Assembly (NCBI RefSeq): GCF_000759975.1 | Contig: NZ_JNAM01000007.1 | Span: forward strand, 22,662 to 86,661 | From: Prochlorococcus marinus str. MIT 9302 | Lineage (GTDB): Bacteria; Cyanobacteriota; Cyanobacteriia; PCC-6307; Cyanobiaceae | Direction: 5' to 3' | DNA: 64,000 nt | Part shown: piece by piece, positions 47,947 through 58,423 of the stretch | Position numbering within the stretch: position 1 is the first letter of the stretch | How the letters are laid out: every line of letters starts with the position of its first letter | The notes under the pieces: generated by a model | What the model saw: only the letters and a program-made list of their open reading frames with translations | Databases searched by the model: none | What the model was told of the DNA's origin: nothing | Made by a program: the position numbers and the translations under genes

Positions 47947-49968
47947 TTAAGTTACTTGAGGGGATTGAAAACCAAATATAGCAACTAATAGAATTACTCC
48001 TCCGAACACAATAAGAGCATAAAATTGAGCTCTACCGGTCTCAAAATATTTCAAACCTTCTCCACTACCTAAGGTTACAAGTCCAGTAAGATTGACAACG
48101 CCATCAACAACTTTAGAATCCACTTCTAAAACTTCTTTAGCTAGTTTTCTGCTACCCCTAACAAAAAGTTTTTCATTAATATCATCTAGATACCATTTAT
48201 TTGATAAAAATTGATTAATAACAGGAAACTTTTCAGCAAATAAAATTGACAAATTAATTTTTCTCACAAAATATGCTTGATAGGCAATAATGATTCCAGC
48301 TGATGCAATAAGAACTGAGGCTATCGCTAAAGGCAAAAATTCTTTTAATTCAAAAGCTTTTGCAGCAATCTCTGCTTCTTCTGGATCTAATAAATTTGCA
48401 AATTTGCTATCCCATGGGATTCCCATAAAGCCAATAATTACTGAGGGAACAGCTAAAAATACCAATGGGAATGTCATTGACCAGGGAGACTCATGAATAT
48501 AGCCATGTTCTGGATGTTCTTCTTCGTTTTCTTCATCTTGATTTACTTTGGAAGCGACTAAAAGCTCTTTTTGTAATTGTTTATTCTCCCCTCTAAAATC
48601 ACCTTCAAATGTCAAGAAATAAAGTCTAAACATATAAAAAGCAGTCATACCAGCTGTTAAAAGTCCTACAAACCAAAAAGCTGGAAATGATATAAATGCA
48701 TTTCCGAGTATCTCGTCTTTACTCCAAAAACCTGCCAATGGAGGAATACCACTAATTGCAATACAACCTATTAAAAATGTTGCAGATGTATATGGCATTT
48801 TTTTTCTTAAACCGCCCATTAATCTCATATCTTGAGCTAATACAGGCTGATGACCAACTACTTCTTCCATAGCATGAATTACAGAACCAGATCCCAAAAA
48901 TAACATTGCTTTAAAGCAAGCATGAGTAACTAAATGGAAAATTCCTGCTATTGGAGCTCCACAACCCATCGCAAGCATCATATAACCAAGTTGAGAAACA
49001 GTGCTGTATGCCAACCCTTTTTTTAAATCCATTTGGGTCAAAGCTATAGATGCGCCTAAAAAACAAGTAATAGTTCCAACTAAAGCAATAATGAACTGAA
49101 TAGAGGGGAATATTGAATATAAAGGTTGGAGCCGAGCTACTAGAAATATTCCTGCAGCAACCATTGTAGCTGCATGGATAAGTGCAGAAATCGGTGTCGG
49201 ACCCTCCATAGCATCAGGTAACCATACATGCAGAGGGAACTGGGCAGATTTTGCCATTGGCCCTAAAAAAACTAAAAAGCAAAGGAGTAAAGCTGCCCAA
49301 ATTGGTATTGAATTATCAGATATTGATTGAGAAATTCCAGCAGCTATTTCATTAAAATCAAAACTATTCGTTGCCCAAAATAAACCAAGAATGCCCAATA
49401 ATAATCCAAAATCTCCTACTCTATTAACAACAAATGCTTTTTGTGCAGCGTGGGCTGCACCATCTCTGTCGTACCAAAAACCGACCAATAAGTAAGAACA
49501 CATTCCAACTAATTCCCAAAAAACGTATATTTCCAACAAATTTGGGCTTATTATTAACCCCATCATTGAACTACTAAATAAGGCTAAATATGTAAAAAAT
49601 CTGACATAACCTTTGTCATGGGCCATATAACCGTGCGAATAAATCATGACCAGCAGGGTTATGGTAGTTACTAAAGCAAGCATTACACTACCCAAAGGAT
49701 CAAGTACAAAGCCCATTGGAATTGTGAAATCGCCAGCGTTAGCCCAAACAAACAATTTTTCTACAGATTGATAACCATTAACTTGTTCAATCAGAGCTTT
49801 ATAACTAATTACTGCAGAAATGCCAACTAAAGAAATCAGACCAATAGAAACAATTTCTCTAGAATTATTAATTTTCTTGTTAATACTTATTAGTCCTAAA
49901 CCAGAAAGCACTGCTCCAATAAGTGGGAATAAAGGTATTAACCAGGCAATTTCTGAAGCTTGAGGCAT
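47947..49968 (-). CDS. ndhF: NAD(P)H-quinone oxidoreductase subunit 5
   Basis: Large antiporter-like subunit at the distal end of the NDH-1 membrane arm, 673 residues with about 16 helices and the long amphipathic C-terminal helix. Signatures are YVFWELVGMCSYLLVGFWY with the essential Glu, KSAQFPLHVWLPDAMEGPTP with the conserved Lys, HLVTHACFKAMLFLGSGSVI and an acidic loop (EENEEEHPEHGY). Upstream of ndhD on the same strand; the two are the NdhD1/NdhF1 pair of respiratory and cyclic NDH-1L, inferred from family pairing. Confidence 0.97.
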   Translation of the reverse strand: MPQASEIAWLIPLFPLIGAVLSGLGLISINKKINNSREIVSIGLISLVGISAVISYKALIEQVNGYQSVEKLFVWANAGDFTIPMGFVLDPLGSVMLALVTTITLLVMIYSHGYMAHDKGYVRFFTYLALFSSSMMGLIISPNLLEIYVFWELVGMCSYLLVGFWYDRDGAAHAAQKAFVVNRVGDFGLLLGILGLFWATNSFDFNEIAAGISQSISDNSIPIWAALLLCFLVFLGPMAKSAQFPLHVWLPDAMEGPTPISALIHAATMVAAGIFLVARLQPLYSIFPSIQFIIALVGTITCFLGASIALTQMDLKKGLAYSTVSQLGYMMLAMGCGAPIAGIFHLVTHACFKAMLFLGSGSVIHAMEEVVGHQPVLAQDMRLMGGLRKKMPYTSATFLIGCIAISGIPPLAGFWSKDEILGNAFISFPAFWFVGLLTAGMTAFYMFRLYFLTFEGDFRGENKQLQKELLVASKVNQDEENEEEHPEHGYIHESPWSMTFPLVFLAVPSVIIGFMGIPWDSKFANLLDPEEAEIAAKAFELKEFLPLAIASVLIASAGIIIAYQAYFVRKINLSILFAEKFPVINQFLSNKWYLDDINEKLFVRGSRKLAKEVLEVDSKVVDGVVNLTGLVTLGSGEGLKYFETGRAQFYALIVFGGVILLVAIFGFQSPQVT

Positions 49969-50003
49969 GTTTTTTAAAAAACTTATGTTTTGATTTTAAA
50001 CTG

Positions 50004-50732
50004 TTAATTGAAAAATTCCGACAAAAGTGATGAATTAAATGTTTTAACAGCAATGTTTATATATTGATGGGACCACCAAAGTACGCCTATTGCAATCAAT
50101 ATTCCAATTTGAGATAACCTAAAAAATTCTTTAATTTTAAATTCTTGCCTTCCTTCAATTATTGCCATAAAGGGGATAATAGAAGTATTGTTTTTAAACT
50201 TTTCAAACTCTTCTCCAAATCTTTTAGCTAATCTCTGATCCCCATGCCAAATAGCAAAAAGATGATGCAAAATTAATCCAATAGAAGTTATTAATGTGAA
50301 TGATGTCCCAATCCATAAAGTATGAGCAAAACACCAAATCATTTGACCAAAAGCTTGTGGATGTCTTGTAATTCTCATTATCCCTGTTCCATAAATTCGC
50401 ACTTTAGGTTTTAAAACTGAAGGAATTTCCAACAAATTGTAAGTAGCGGGGTATAAAAATAAAAAACTTATTGCAGTTAAGAGCCAAACTATTACAAAAA
50501 CGAAATTATTACCTTGAAAATTCCATAATCTGATTCCGTCATATCTATGAGCTAAAAAATAGCTAATCAGGATAATTGCCGATGGCAAACTAAAAAAAAC
50601 AAAACATAATCGCCACAATCTTGGTCCAATTATAGATTCTGCTTTAACTCTTAAAGCAGCTCCGCCACTATGAATTAATGCAAAAATCAAAATCAACAAT
50701 AATATTACTAAAGAAGTTTTATGATTTTCCAT
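50004..50732 (-). CDS. NnrU-family membrane protein, candidate 15-cis-zeta-carotene isomerase (Z-ISO)
   Basis: A 242-residue protein with about six hydrophobic helices. It contains IFALIHSGGAALRVK near the N-terminus and RITRHPQAFGQMIW in the middle; the HP pair is where NnrU/Z-ISO proteins carry a heme-ligand histidine. NnrU-family proteins include plant Z-ISO and a cyanobacterial protein (Slr1599) that isomerises zeta-carotene in the dark. The location about 2 kb from pds and psy supports the same role, which is inference. Start: ATG at 50732; a TTG at 50768 would add 12 residues. Confidence 0.8.
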   Translation of the reverse strand: MENHKTSLVILLLILIFALIHSGGAALRVKAESIIGPRLWRLCFVFFSLPSAIILISYFLAHRYDGIRLWNFQGNNFVFVIVWLLTAISFLFLYPATYNLLEIPSVLKPKVRIYGTGIMRITRHPQAFGQMIWCFAHTLWIGTSFTLITSIGLILHHLFAIWHGDQRLAKRFGEEFEKFKNNTSIIPFMAIIEGRQEFKIKEFFRLSQIGILIAIGVLWWSHQYINIAVKTFNSSLLSEFFN

Positions 50733-50769
50733 AAATTTAAATTTTTCAAATAATTTAGTTGTTAACAAG

Positions 50770-50785
50770 AATACTTCGAGGTATT
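50770..50785. promoter_or_regulatory. 16-bp dyad upstream of rbcR (candidate operator)
   Basis: AATACTTCGAGGTATT is a palindrome at 14 of 16 positions, centred between 50777 and 50778. It lies 31-46 bp before the rbcR ATG, overlapping the expected -35 region if TATAAA at 50791-50796 is the -10. LysR-type regulators often bind such dyads at their own divergent promoters. It could be a site for RbcR itself, acting on rbcR and the divergent NnrU gene. Binding is not shown by sequence. Confidence 0.5.
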
Positions 50786-50815
50786 AGAATTATAAATACA
50801 TAGTTGGCACAATAG

Positions 50816-51766
50816 ATGCCCGAATTACCATTTACTCTCGATCAATTAAGAATATTAAAAGCTATTGCAGCTCAAGGCAGTTTTAAAAAAGCTGCAGATC
50901 TTTTGTATGTAACCCAACCTGCTGTGAGTTTACAAATACAAAATCTAGAAAAACAACTTGAAATAACAATTTTTGATAGAGGGGGTAGAAAAGCTCTTTT
51001 AACTGAAGCAGGAAGACTTCTACTTGAATATTGTGAACGAATTTTGAATCAATGCGACGAAGCTTGTAAAGCCATAGAAGATTTAAATAGTTTAAAAGGT
51101 GGAACGCTTATCATTGGAGCAAGTCAGACGACTGGAACATATTTAATGCCAAGAATGATAGGACTATTCAGACAAAAATATCCTGATGTATCTGTTCAAC
51201 TTCAAGTTCATAGTACAAGAAGAACTGGCTGGAGTGTTGCCAATGGACAAATTGACTTAGCAATTATTGGAGGACAATTACCTGGCGATTTAGAAAATTT
51301 GCTGCAAGTAATTCCATATGCAACAGATGAATTAGCACTAGTTTTACCCTCTAAACACCCACTTTCTAACAAAAAAGAGCTTTTAAAAGAAGACTTATAC
51401 AAATTAAATTTTGTAAAATTAGATTCTCAATCTACAACAAGAAAAGTTGTTGACAAACTTCTTCAAGATTCTGGACTTGACATTCAAAGATTAAAAATTG
51501 AAATGGAACTTAACTCTCTTGAGGCTATCAAGAATGCAGTTCAATCAGGTCTAGGTGCTTCGTTTTTACCTGTTGTTTCTATTGAAAGAGAACTTGCTGC
51601 TGGAACAATCCACAAAGCATTCGTTGCTGATTTAGAGGTTAAAAGAGAACTTAAATTAATTACCAATCCATCAAGGTACACCTCAAGAGCATCAGAAGTA
51701 TTCAAGAAAAATATTCTGCCTAAATTTGCCAGTTTAGAAAGCCCATTAAAGCAGATCTTAATTTGA
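50816..51766 (+). CDS. rbcR: LysR-type transcriptional regulator RbcR
   Basis: A 316-residue LysR-family regulator. The N-terminal winged HTH ([20 protein letters not shown], then [17 protein letters not shown]) is followed by the effector domain with [19 protein letters not shown] and [18 protein letters not shown], characteristic of the RbcR/CbbR/Ycf30 group. In cyanobacteria this regulator controls RuBisCO and carbon-concentrating genes in response to metabolites. It is divergent from the NnrU gene, with a dyad between. Its end abuts the DUF3172 stop. Confidence 0.93.
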   Translation: MPELPFTLDQLRILKAIAAQGSFKKAADLLYVTQPAVSLQIQNLEKQLEITIFDRGGRKALLTEAGRLLLEYCERILNQCDEACKAIEDLNSLKGGTLIIGASQTTGTYLMPRMIGLFRQKYPDVSVQLQVHSTRRTGWSVANGQIDLAIIGGQLPGDLENLLQVIPYATDELALVLPSKHPLSNKKELLKEDLYKLNFVKLDSQSTTRKVVDKLLQDSGLDIQRLKIEMELNSLEAIKNAVQSGLGASFLPVVSIERELAAGTIHKAFVADLEVKRELKLITNPSRYTSRASEVFKKNILPKFASLESPLKQILI

Positions 51767-52390
51767 TCAGAACTGAACTGCTTCTTTATTAATACCTACG
51801 CCTCCATCTTCGGCTTGTCCCTCTCCTTTGATTATGAATTTATTTTCATTAACATCAGTTTGGTAAACGCACTTAACTATTGGTTTATCTCGAATAGATC
51901 CAATATAAGCAAAAGTATTCATTCTTTGCTTACATTCTCTTACATCTTCATTACTAATCGCTCCTTGTTTTTGTAAAACTGTCCAATTTTCTCTTCTTAT
52001 TACACAACCTGGCTGGAGAGCTGGTTGAGTTACGAAACTCGTGGACGGATTAAGAGTTGTATACATTTCAACATCAATGACAAAGGCGCTTGCACCCCAT
52101 TGTCTGCAAAATTCAGGGTCTGGAACAGCCATATCTAATTGTTGTTGACTAGCTATATTTCCCTGTCCGCCATCTGTTGTACTGGTAATCGCACTCCCAA
52201 TACCAACTCCTAGAATCAATACTCCCGCAAGAACAGCGATTGTTCCTGTATTAAGGTTAATCTTTTGTTCAGAAGAAGGGGGTAATCTACTATTTCTTTG
52301 TCCATAAGGATCTATATCTCTTGGATTTGAAGAGTAATAACTACCATTTGAACCTCTCCTAGGCCTTCTGTTTGATGGTGGTCTATTCAC
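51767..52390 (-). CDS. DUF3172 family membrane-anchored protein
   Basis: A 207-residue protein with a basic, Pro/Arg/Ser/Asn-rich N-terminus (residues 1-43), one transmembrane helix (about 47-68, [20 protein letters not shown]) and a conserved soluble part with several cysteines (for example [20 protein letters not shown]). This layout fits DUF3172, a cyanobacterial family of unknown role. The start is GTG at 52390, which overlaps the ndhM stop by 4 bp (GTGA), so it is translationally coupled to ndhM. That hints at a link with thylakoid complexes, but the function is unknown. Confidence 0.82.
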   Translation of the reverse strand: MNRPPSNRRPRRGSNGSYYSSNPRDIDPYGQRNSRLPPSSEQKINLNTGTIAVLAGVLILGVGIGSAITSTTDGGQGNIASQQQLDMAVPDPEFCRQWGASAFVIDVEMYTTLNPSTSFVTQPALQPGCVIRRENWTVLQKQGAISNEDVRECKQRMNTFAYIGSIRDKPIVKCVYQTDVNENKFIIKGEGQAEDGGVGINKEAVQF

Positions 52391-52734
52391 AGTTCATTAT
52401 TTGTCTTTGGTAAACCCATCGAATAGTTCATGACTCTACAATCTGGGTTGTAACTTAATTCCCCATTTTGCAGCAAAACTTTAATTAAACCTTCGATCTC
52501 TGAACCTATTTTTCGAAGTTCATAATCATCTAAATCTTTTCCTGCTCTCTCTACAATTAACTCATTAAACTTCTCATTTATTTTTTTTAAAGAATTTTCA
52601 TTCCAAATAAACTCGTTATCAGGATCTAAATCAAGAGTTAGTTTGTTTGGATGAAACTGTAATTCATTATCAACAACTTCAGCAGTAAAAATTCTTACAT
52701 GTCGAGTGGTTGATTTTAAAAGCATTTTTTCCAT
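52387..52734 (-). CDS. ndhM: NAD(P)H-quinone oxidoreductase subunit M
   Basis: Oxygenic-photosynthesis-specific subunit of the NDH-1 peripheral arm with no counterpart in E. coli complex I. The 115-residue sequence has the NdhM pattern: [13 protein letters not shown] at the N-terminus, [13 protein letters not shown] in the middle and [20 protein letters not shown] near the end. It is divergent from pds with 90 bp between and overlaps DUF3172 by 4 bp. Confidence 0.95.
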   Translation of the reverse strand: MEKMLLKSTTRHVRIFTAEVVDNELQFHPNKLTLDLDPDNEFIWNENSLKKINEKFNELIVERAGKDLDDYELRKIGSEIEGLIKVLLQNGELSYNPDCRVMNYSMGLPKTNNEL

Positions 52735-52763
52735 AATTTTGCGAAATAATCAACGAAAAAATC

Positions 52764-52769
52764 TATAAT
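52764..52769 (+). promoter_or_regulatory. Candidate -10 element for pds
   Basis: A perfect TATAAT stands 56 bp before the pds ATG, in the 90-bp gap shared with ndhM. No convincing -35 precedes it at 16-18 nt. In AT-rich DNA this hexamer has a fair chance of arising randomly, so confidence is low. Confidence 0.35.
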
Positions 52770-52782
52770 GTTATAACTTTAA

Positions 52783-54222
<1,440 letters not shown>

Positions 54223-54258
54223 CAACATTAAAAAATTACTGAATTCAGCTAAAACTTT

Positions 54259-55167
54259 TTGAAAAATTCAATTTCTCAACTAGATCAAGCATATGAGATA
54301 TGCCGTAAAGAAACTCAACAGTGGGCTAAAACCTTTTACTTGGGAACTCTTCTACTACCAGTAGAAAAGAGAAAAGCTATTTGGGCTATTTATGTATGGT
54401 GCAGAAGAACAGATGAAATAATGGATAGCGTGGAAGCTTCAACTAAATCACAAGATGAGCTTTCAGATAATTTAGATGCTTGGGAAGAAAATACAAAGAA
54501 TGTATTTAAAGGGAAAATCAAATCGGAATTAGATGCAGTGCTATTTAATACAATTGAAAAATATCCACAAAATATTCAACCCTACCTAGACATGATAGAA
54601 GGTCAGAGGATGGATCTTAATAAATTCAGATACAAGGATTTTGATGAATTAAAACTTTATTGTTATAGAGTGGCAGGAACTGTTGGTTTAATGACTCAGA
54701 ATGTCATGGGTATTGATAGCGCTTATACATCTGCACCATGGAGTGCCAGGCCTGATCCCTCAGAAGCAGCTATAGCTTTAGGAATAGCAAATCAATTAAC
54801 GAATATATTGAGAGATGTTGGAGAAGACAGAGAAAGAGGTAGAATTTACCTCCCCCAAGCTGATATTGCAACATTTAATTATTCTGAAGAAAAACTTTTA
54901 AAAGGCGAAATAAACAATCAATGGAAAGCACTTATGAAGTTTCAATTAAACAGAGCCCGTGAGTGGTTTCAAAAATCTGAAGATGGGATAAAGTGGCTCT
55001 CTTCTGACGCAAGATGGCCAGTCTGGACATCTTTACGTCTTTACAGAGGAATATTAGATTCAATTGAAAGATTAGACTATGACGTCTTTAATAATAGAGC
55101 TTTTGTAAAAAATTCAGTTAAAGCGTTTGAGTTACCTATATCTTTTTTAATTTCTCGAATTAAATAA
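54259..55167 (+). CDS. crtB: Phytoene synthase
   Basis: Joins two geranylgeranyl diphosphates to phytoene, the first carotenoid step. The 302-residue prenyl-synthase fold has two Asp-rich sites: RRTDEIMD near residue 50 and DVGEDRERGRIYLP near 191-204, which bind diphosphate through Mg2+. WCRRTDEIMD and FYLGTLLLP in the first quarter are standard. The start is TTG at 54259, 36 bp after pds. Its stop directly abuts the RRM gene on the other strand. Confidence 0.98.
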   Translation: MKNSISQLDQAYEICRKETQQWAKTFYLGTLLLPVEKRKAIWAIYVWCRRTDEIMDSVEASTKSQDELSDNLDAWEENTKNVFKGKIKSELDAVLFNTIEKYPQNIQPYLDMIEGQRMDLNKFRYKDFDELKLYCYRVAGTVGLMTQNVMGIDSAYTSAPWSARPDPSEAAIALGIANQLTNILRDVGEDRERGRIYLPQADIATFNYSEEKLLKGEINNQWKALMKFQLNRAREWFQKSEDGIKWLSSDARWPVWTSLRLYRGILDSIERLDYDVFNNRAFVKNSVKAFELPISFLISRIK

Positions 55168-55587
55168 TTAAGCAGGTGTTTTCTGGTTAGCTAACAAATC
55201 TTTTAATTTAGATAGTTCTCCAGCCCATCTTGGATCAGGTGCTTCGAGATTAGGCGCGTCGCTATGGACAATTTTCTTAAACTCTTTCCTCTTCTTATTT
55301 TTGTTAAAGTTTCCACTATTTTTTTTGTTTGAAGCAGAATCTTTCTTTTCTGATAACTCTACTCTTAACTTCGATCCATTAAATTCAAAACCGTTTAATT
55401 TTTGAATCAGCAAATTAGCATTATCTTCATTGTTTGTTGTGGCAAAACCAAACCCCCTACATTCCTTAGTTTCCTTATCTAAAACTGCTTTAAATCTAAT
55501 TGAATCAGAAACTGATTTTAAAATCTTATCAAATTCTTTTGGATTAAATCCTTGGGGTAAATTGCCAATGTAAATGCGAATGCTCAT
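55168..55587 (-). CDS. RNA-binding protein with one RRM domain
   Basis: A 139-residue RNA-recognition-motif protein. RNP2 is IYIGNLP (residues 5-11) and RNP1 is CRGFGFATT near residue 44. The C-terminus is Lys/Asn-rich and basic, then acidic with Pro. Cyanobacterial Rbp proteins are single-RRM factors, often cold- or light-regulated, and some direct photosystem mRNAs to the thylakoid. The long lysine-rich tail instead of a glycine tail is a distinguishing feature here. Targets are unknown. Confidence 0.93.
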   Translation of the reverse strand: MSIRIYIGNLPQGFNPKEFDKILKSVSDSIRFKAVLDKETKECRGFGFATTNNEDNANLLIQKLNGFEFNGSKLRVELSEKKDSASNKKNSGNFNKNKKRKEFKKIVHSDAPNLEAPDPRWAGELSKLKDLLANQKTPA

Positions 55588-55646
55588 AAATTTTTAAAGA
55601 TAATTTTTGAAGTCTGAACTTCTAGACAAAACTAAGCTATGTGTAT

Positions 55647-56864
55647 TTAATCACATTTTGGCGCATTTTGTTCAATCCATTGCTTTGCTTTATAAATAGC
55701 TTCATCAAAATTATTTAATCTATTGTATGCAAGCTCCATTGAAAGATACTGTATAAGCTTTCCTAAGATAGGTCCATCCTTTATTTTTAAATTTTTTTTG
55801 ATTACATCACCATTAATTAAATTTGAAGGATGAAACAATTTATCATCCTTGTCACGCCACCTATTTAGCCAATCGATTCGTAAATTTTTAGGTAAATAAA
55901 AAATAAAAGATGGAAGAAACATTTCTAATTCTTGATGTAATTCAAATCTATGTAATTCATTTAACTCAGCGATATTTTTTTTCTTCAAAAAAAAGTGCCA
56001 TTTTCGCAATAACTTAGTTTTTGAAATTTCAGCTTTGCTAAATTTCAGTTTCTCTAGAGATACAACATCCAAAATTTGGGAAATAAAAAATAATGGTAAA
56101 TATTTCTCTTTTTCTTCCTGATGAAGTTCTGCATAATTAATTTTATTTAAATCCAAAAAAAAAGAATCTTTATATAAATCATCAGAACCAAATATATTTA
56201 ATTTTTTTGTCAAAATTAAAGCATCAAGGGCGTTTGCCCCATTTACTATTTTCTGTATTTCATAGTTAATCCTCTCTTTAGCAACAAGATATAATTTCTC
56301 TTTATTTTTTTTTATAAAAGAAATTAAGTTTAGATCAATTTTAAAATTCAATTCTGAAACAAATCGAAAACATCTTAATATTCTTAAAGGATCATTCATT
56401 AAATTGACTTCTGAATGCGTTCTAAGCAAAGAAATCTCTAAATCTTTTAGGCCATTTAATGGATCAAACAAACACTTTTTATCCAATAAAAAAGCAATTG
56501 AATTAATGGAAAAGTCTCTAGAACTCAAATCTCCTTCGATCGTGGATGAAACCTGACTAGCAATATCAATATAAATATGATTAAGAATAATTCTTACCAC
56601 TTCTCTTTTTTTATCTAAGATTATCAATTTAGATTTAATATTATCTGATATCTTTTTTCCAATTTCAATTGCATTCAAGGGTACCACAATATCAACATCT
56701 ATCTCTTCAGTCACTCTTCCCAAAATAATATCTCTTATGTAACCACCAACCAAATATGATCCTTTTGGTAAAAAAGGTAAAATAGCATTCCAATTATGAA
56801 TTTTTATACTTCTTTCTAATTCATCAATTATTAGTGTATGATCGGTGAGAATGTTACTTTTCAT
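55647..56864 (-). CDS. cca: tRNA nucleotidyltransferase / poly(A) polymerase family
   Basis: Class II nucleotidyltransferase that adds CCA (or part of it) to tRNA 3' ends. The catalytic region YLVGGYIRDIILGR followed by EIDVDIVV holds the DxD metal ligands. The RNA-binding helices (RDFSINSIAF and the LRTHSEVNLMNDPLRILRC-like block) come next. No HD domain is seen in the C-terminal half. Cyanobacteria sometimes split CC-adding and A-adding between two proteins, so full CCA activity is not assured. 405 residues. Confidence 0.9.
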   Translation of the reverse strand: MKSNILTDHTLIIDELERSIKIHNWNAILPFLPKGSYLVGGYIRDIILGRVTEEIDVDIVVPLNAIEIGKKISDNIKSKLIILDKKREVVRIILNHIYIDIASQVSSTIEGDLSSRDFSINSIAFLLDKKCLFDPLNGLKDLEISLLRTHSEVNLMNDPLRILRCFRFVSELNFKIDLNLISFIKKNKEKLYLVAKERINYEIQKIVNGANALDALILTKKLNIFGSDDLYKDSFFLDLNKINYAELHQEEKEKYLPLFFISQILDVVSLEKLKFSKAEISKTKLLRKWHFFLKKKNIAELNELHRFELHQELEMFLPSFIFYLPKNLRIDWLNRWRDKDDKLFHPSNLINGDVIKKNLKIKDGPILGKLIQYLSMELAYNRLNNFDEAIYKAKQWIEQNAPKCD

Positions 56865-56878
56865 TTTACTTTTTAATT

Positions 56879-57130
56879 ATGTGCATTTGCATCAACTGTA
56901 AATGGGTTGATAGATGTATCACATATCATGACGTTGAGAATAAGCATGGTGTTGATAATATTTGCGTTATGCCTGATTTTAAAGCAAAAAAACCAATCAT
57001 CCATGTCAGTATAGTTAAAGATAAGAATGATACTTATAAAACAGATTGGGATGTTCAATCTTGTGAAAGTTTTACAAAAGAATTTGGTAAATGGTCTAAA
57101 TGTAATCCAGGTTTGGAATTACCTGCTTAA
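56879..57130 (+). CDS. ycf34: Ycf34 iron-sulfur protein
   Basis: An 83-residue protein. MCICINCKWVDRCITYHDVE supplies Cys2, Cys4, Cys7 and Cys13; further cysteines occur near residues 29, 62 and 75. This matches Ycf34, conserved from cyanobacteria to red algal plastids, where four cysteines hold a 4Fe-4S cluster needed for normal photosystem I electron flow. It starts 14 bp from the divergent cca start and is followed by tsaB after 9 bp. Confidence 0.95.
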   Translation: MCICINCKWVDRCITYHDVENKHGVDNICVMPDFKAKKPIIHVSIVKDKNDTYKTDWDVQSCESFTKEFGKWSKCNPGLELPA

Positions 57131-57139
57131 AGGTAATAG

Positions 57140-57793
57140 ATGACAAATCATCAAGAACAAAGACAAAATTACCCTACATTAGTGATTCATAGCACAGATA
57201 ATTCTTTTGGATTTGGATACAGAAAAAACAATAACCTTGAATCTGATGAATTTTTTATAAAGAAATTTGATAAAGACTTATGTAACAACTTAATTAATGA
57301 TTTCAATAAATTCATTTCGAAAGAAAACTTACAAAAATTAAATAAGATATCTGTCAGCATAGGTCCAGCAAATTTTAATGCTTCGAGACTTATTGTAGTT
57401 TTAGCAAGAACCATCTCTCAACAAATAAATTGTCCTTTAAAGAGTTTTAGTTCTTTTGAAATAATGGCAAAAAGAATTGCATCAAAAAATAATATCTTTA
57501 CAAACAAACAATCATTCTGGATTTACAAAAAGTTAAAAAGAAAGGGATTCATTGCAGGGAAGTATGAAGTTGGTCATAGCGAACAAAAAAATGCTAATCT
57601 GTTCATTCGAGAAACAATTTTACCAAAAGTTATTCAAGAATTTGAGAGTAAAGAACTCTTTTTTGAGGCTAATTATGAGGATAAAGAGGATTTAAAAGAA
57701 TTATTAGATTTATCGAATAAAAATTTTTTAAATGCAAATGTAAATTCATGGCAAAAAGTTTTACCTCTTTACCCTCTTTCTCCAATTAACTAG
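57140..57793 (+). CDS. tsaB: TsaB/YeaZ-like protein (t6A synthesis partner), divergent
   Basis: A 217-residue ASKHA-fold protein. LVIHSTDNSFGFGY starts it and SISIGPANFNASRLIVVLAR-type sequence (here SVSIGPANFNASRLIV) stands where TsaB has GPGSFTGLRIG. The correspondence of GPxxFxxxRL at about residue 75 and the KSFSSFEIMA segment supports TsaB, the non-catalytic scaffold that binds TsaD in making t6A on ANN-decoding tRNAs. The glycine-rich loop is eroded, as in a non-catalytic protein. TsaD is not in the window. Confidence 0.75.
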   Translation: MTNHQEQRQNYPTLVIHSTDNSFGFGYRKNNNLESDEFFIKKFDKDLCNNLINDFNKFISKENLQKLNKISVSIGPANFNASRLIVVLARTISQQINCPLKSFSSFEIMAKRIASKNNIFTNKQSFWIYKKLKRKGFIAGKYEVGHSEQKNANLFIRETILPKVIQEFESKELFFEANYEDKEDLKELLDLSNKNFLNANVNSWQKVLPLYPLSPIN

Positions 57794-57797
57794 ATAT

Positions 57798-58418
57798 TCA
57801 TCCAATTAAATCATTAATATTTTCTTGAAGAAGCATGGTTACAGAATTCAGATCATCTCTTGATGAGCTTTGCGGAGGTTGAACAGGTTTTCCAACTTTA
57901 ATAACTATTTTTGAAAAGATGGGAATGCAGAATTTAAATCTTACTAATCTATGTGAATTAACTATTGCAACAGGCAATAATAATTTTTGATTTTTAAAGG
58001 CTAATAATGCAGCTCCTTGTTTTGGCTTATTAACTCGTCCATTTTTTTGACGAGTCCCATCAATAAAAATCCCTATACAATTGTTGTTTGATAATTTCTT
58101 ACATGCTGTTTTAATTGTATTTTTATCAGCAATTCCTCTCTTTACAGGATACGCTCCACAAGCCTTGATAACGAAGCCAAGAAAAGGTATTTTAAAAAGT
58201 TCTGCCTTGGCCATAAAAGATATATTACGTCCAAGAGCATGACCCAACAAAGGAGGATCAAGCAAGGAGCCATGATTAGAAACCAATATAAAAGAATCTT
58301 TTTGCGGAATATTTTCTGCACCTCTTAAATGGCCTTGAAATACAAACTTATAAATTGGTAAAACAAAAAAATTACTAACTAATTGATAGATTAATTTTTG
58401 AAAAATATCATTATCCAC
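57798..58418 (-). CDS. plsC: 1-acyl-sn-glycerol-3-phosphate acyltransferase
   Basis: Membrane-associated acyltransferase that makes phosphatidic acid from lysophosphatidic acid. The catalytic NHGSLLD motif (NHxxxxD, about residues 48-54) and FIDGTRQKNGRV, with the glycerol-phosphate-binding segment, are present. Length 206 is short but normal for cyanobacteria. The start is GTG at 58418. It closes the minus-strand series plsX-fabH-fabD-plsC, in which fatty acid initiation and glycerolipid assembly genes stand together. Confidence 0.94.
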   Translation of the reverse strand: MDNDIFQKLIYQLVSNFFVLPIYKFVFQGHLRGAENIPQKDSFILVSNHGSLLDPPLLGHALGRNISFMAKAELFKIPFLGFVIKACGAYPVKRGIADKNTIKTACKKLSNNNCIGIFIDGTRQKNGRVNKPKQGAALLAFKNQKLLLPVAIVNSHRLVRFKFCIPIFSKIVIKVGKPVQPPQSSSRDDLNSVTMLLQENINDLIG

Positions 58419-58423
58419 AGGAA

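Noticed and set aside
56873..57058. Minus-strand ORF opposite ycf34
   Set aside because: Ycf34 is well recognised by its cysteines; the opposite frame is a shadow.
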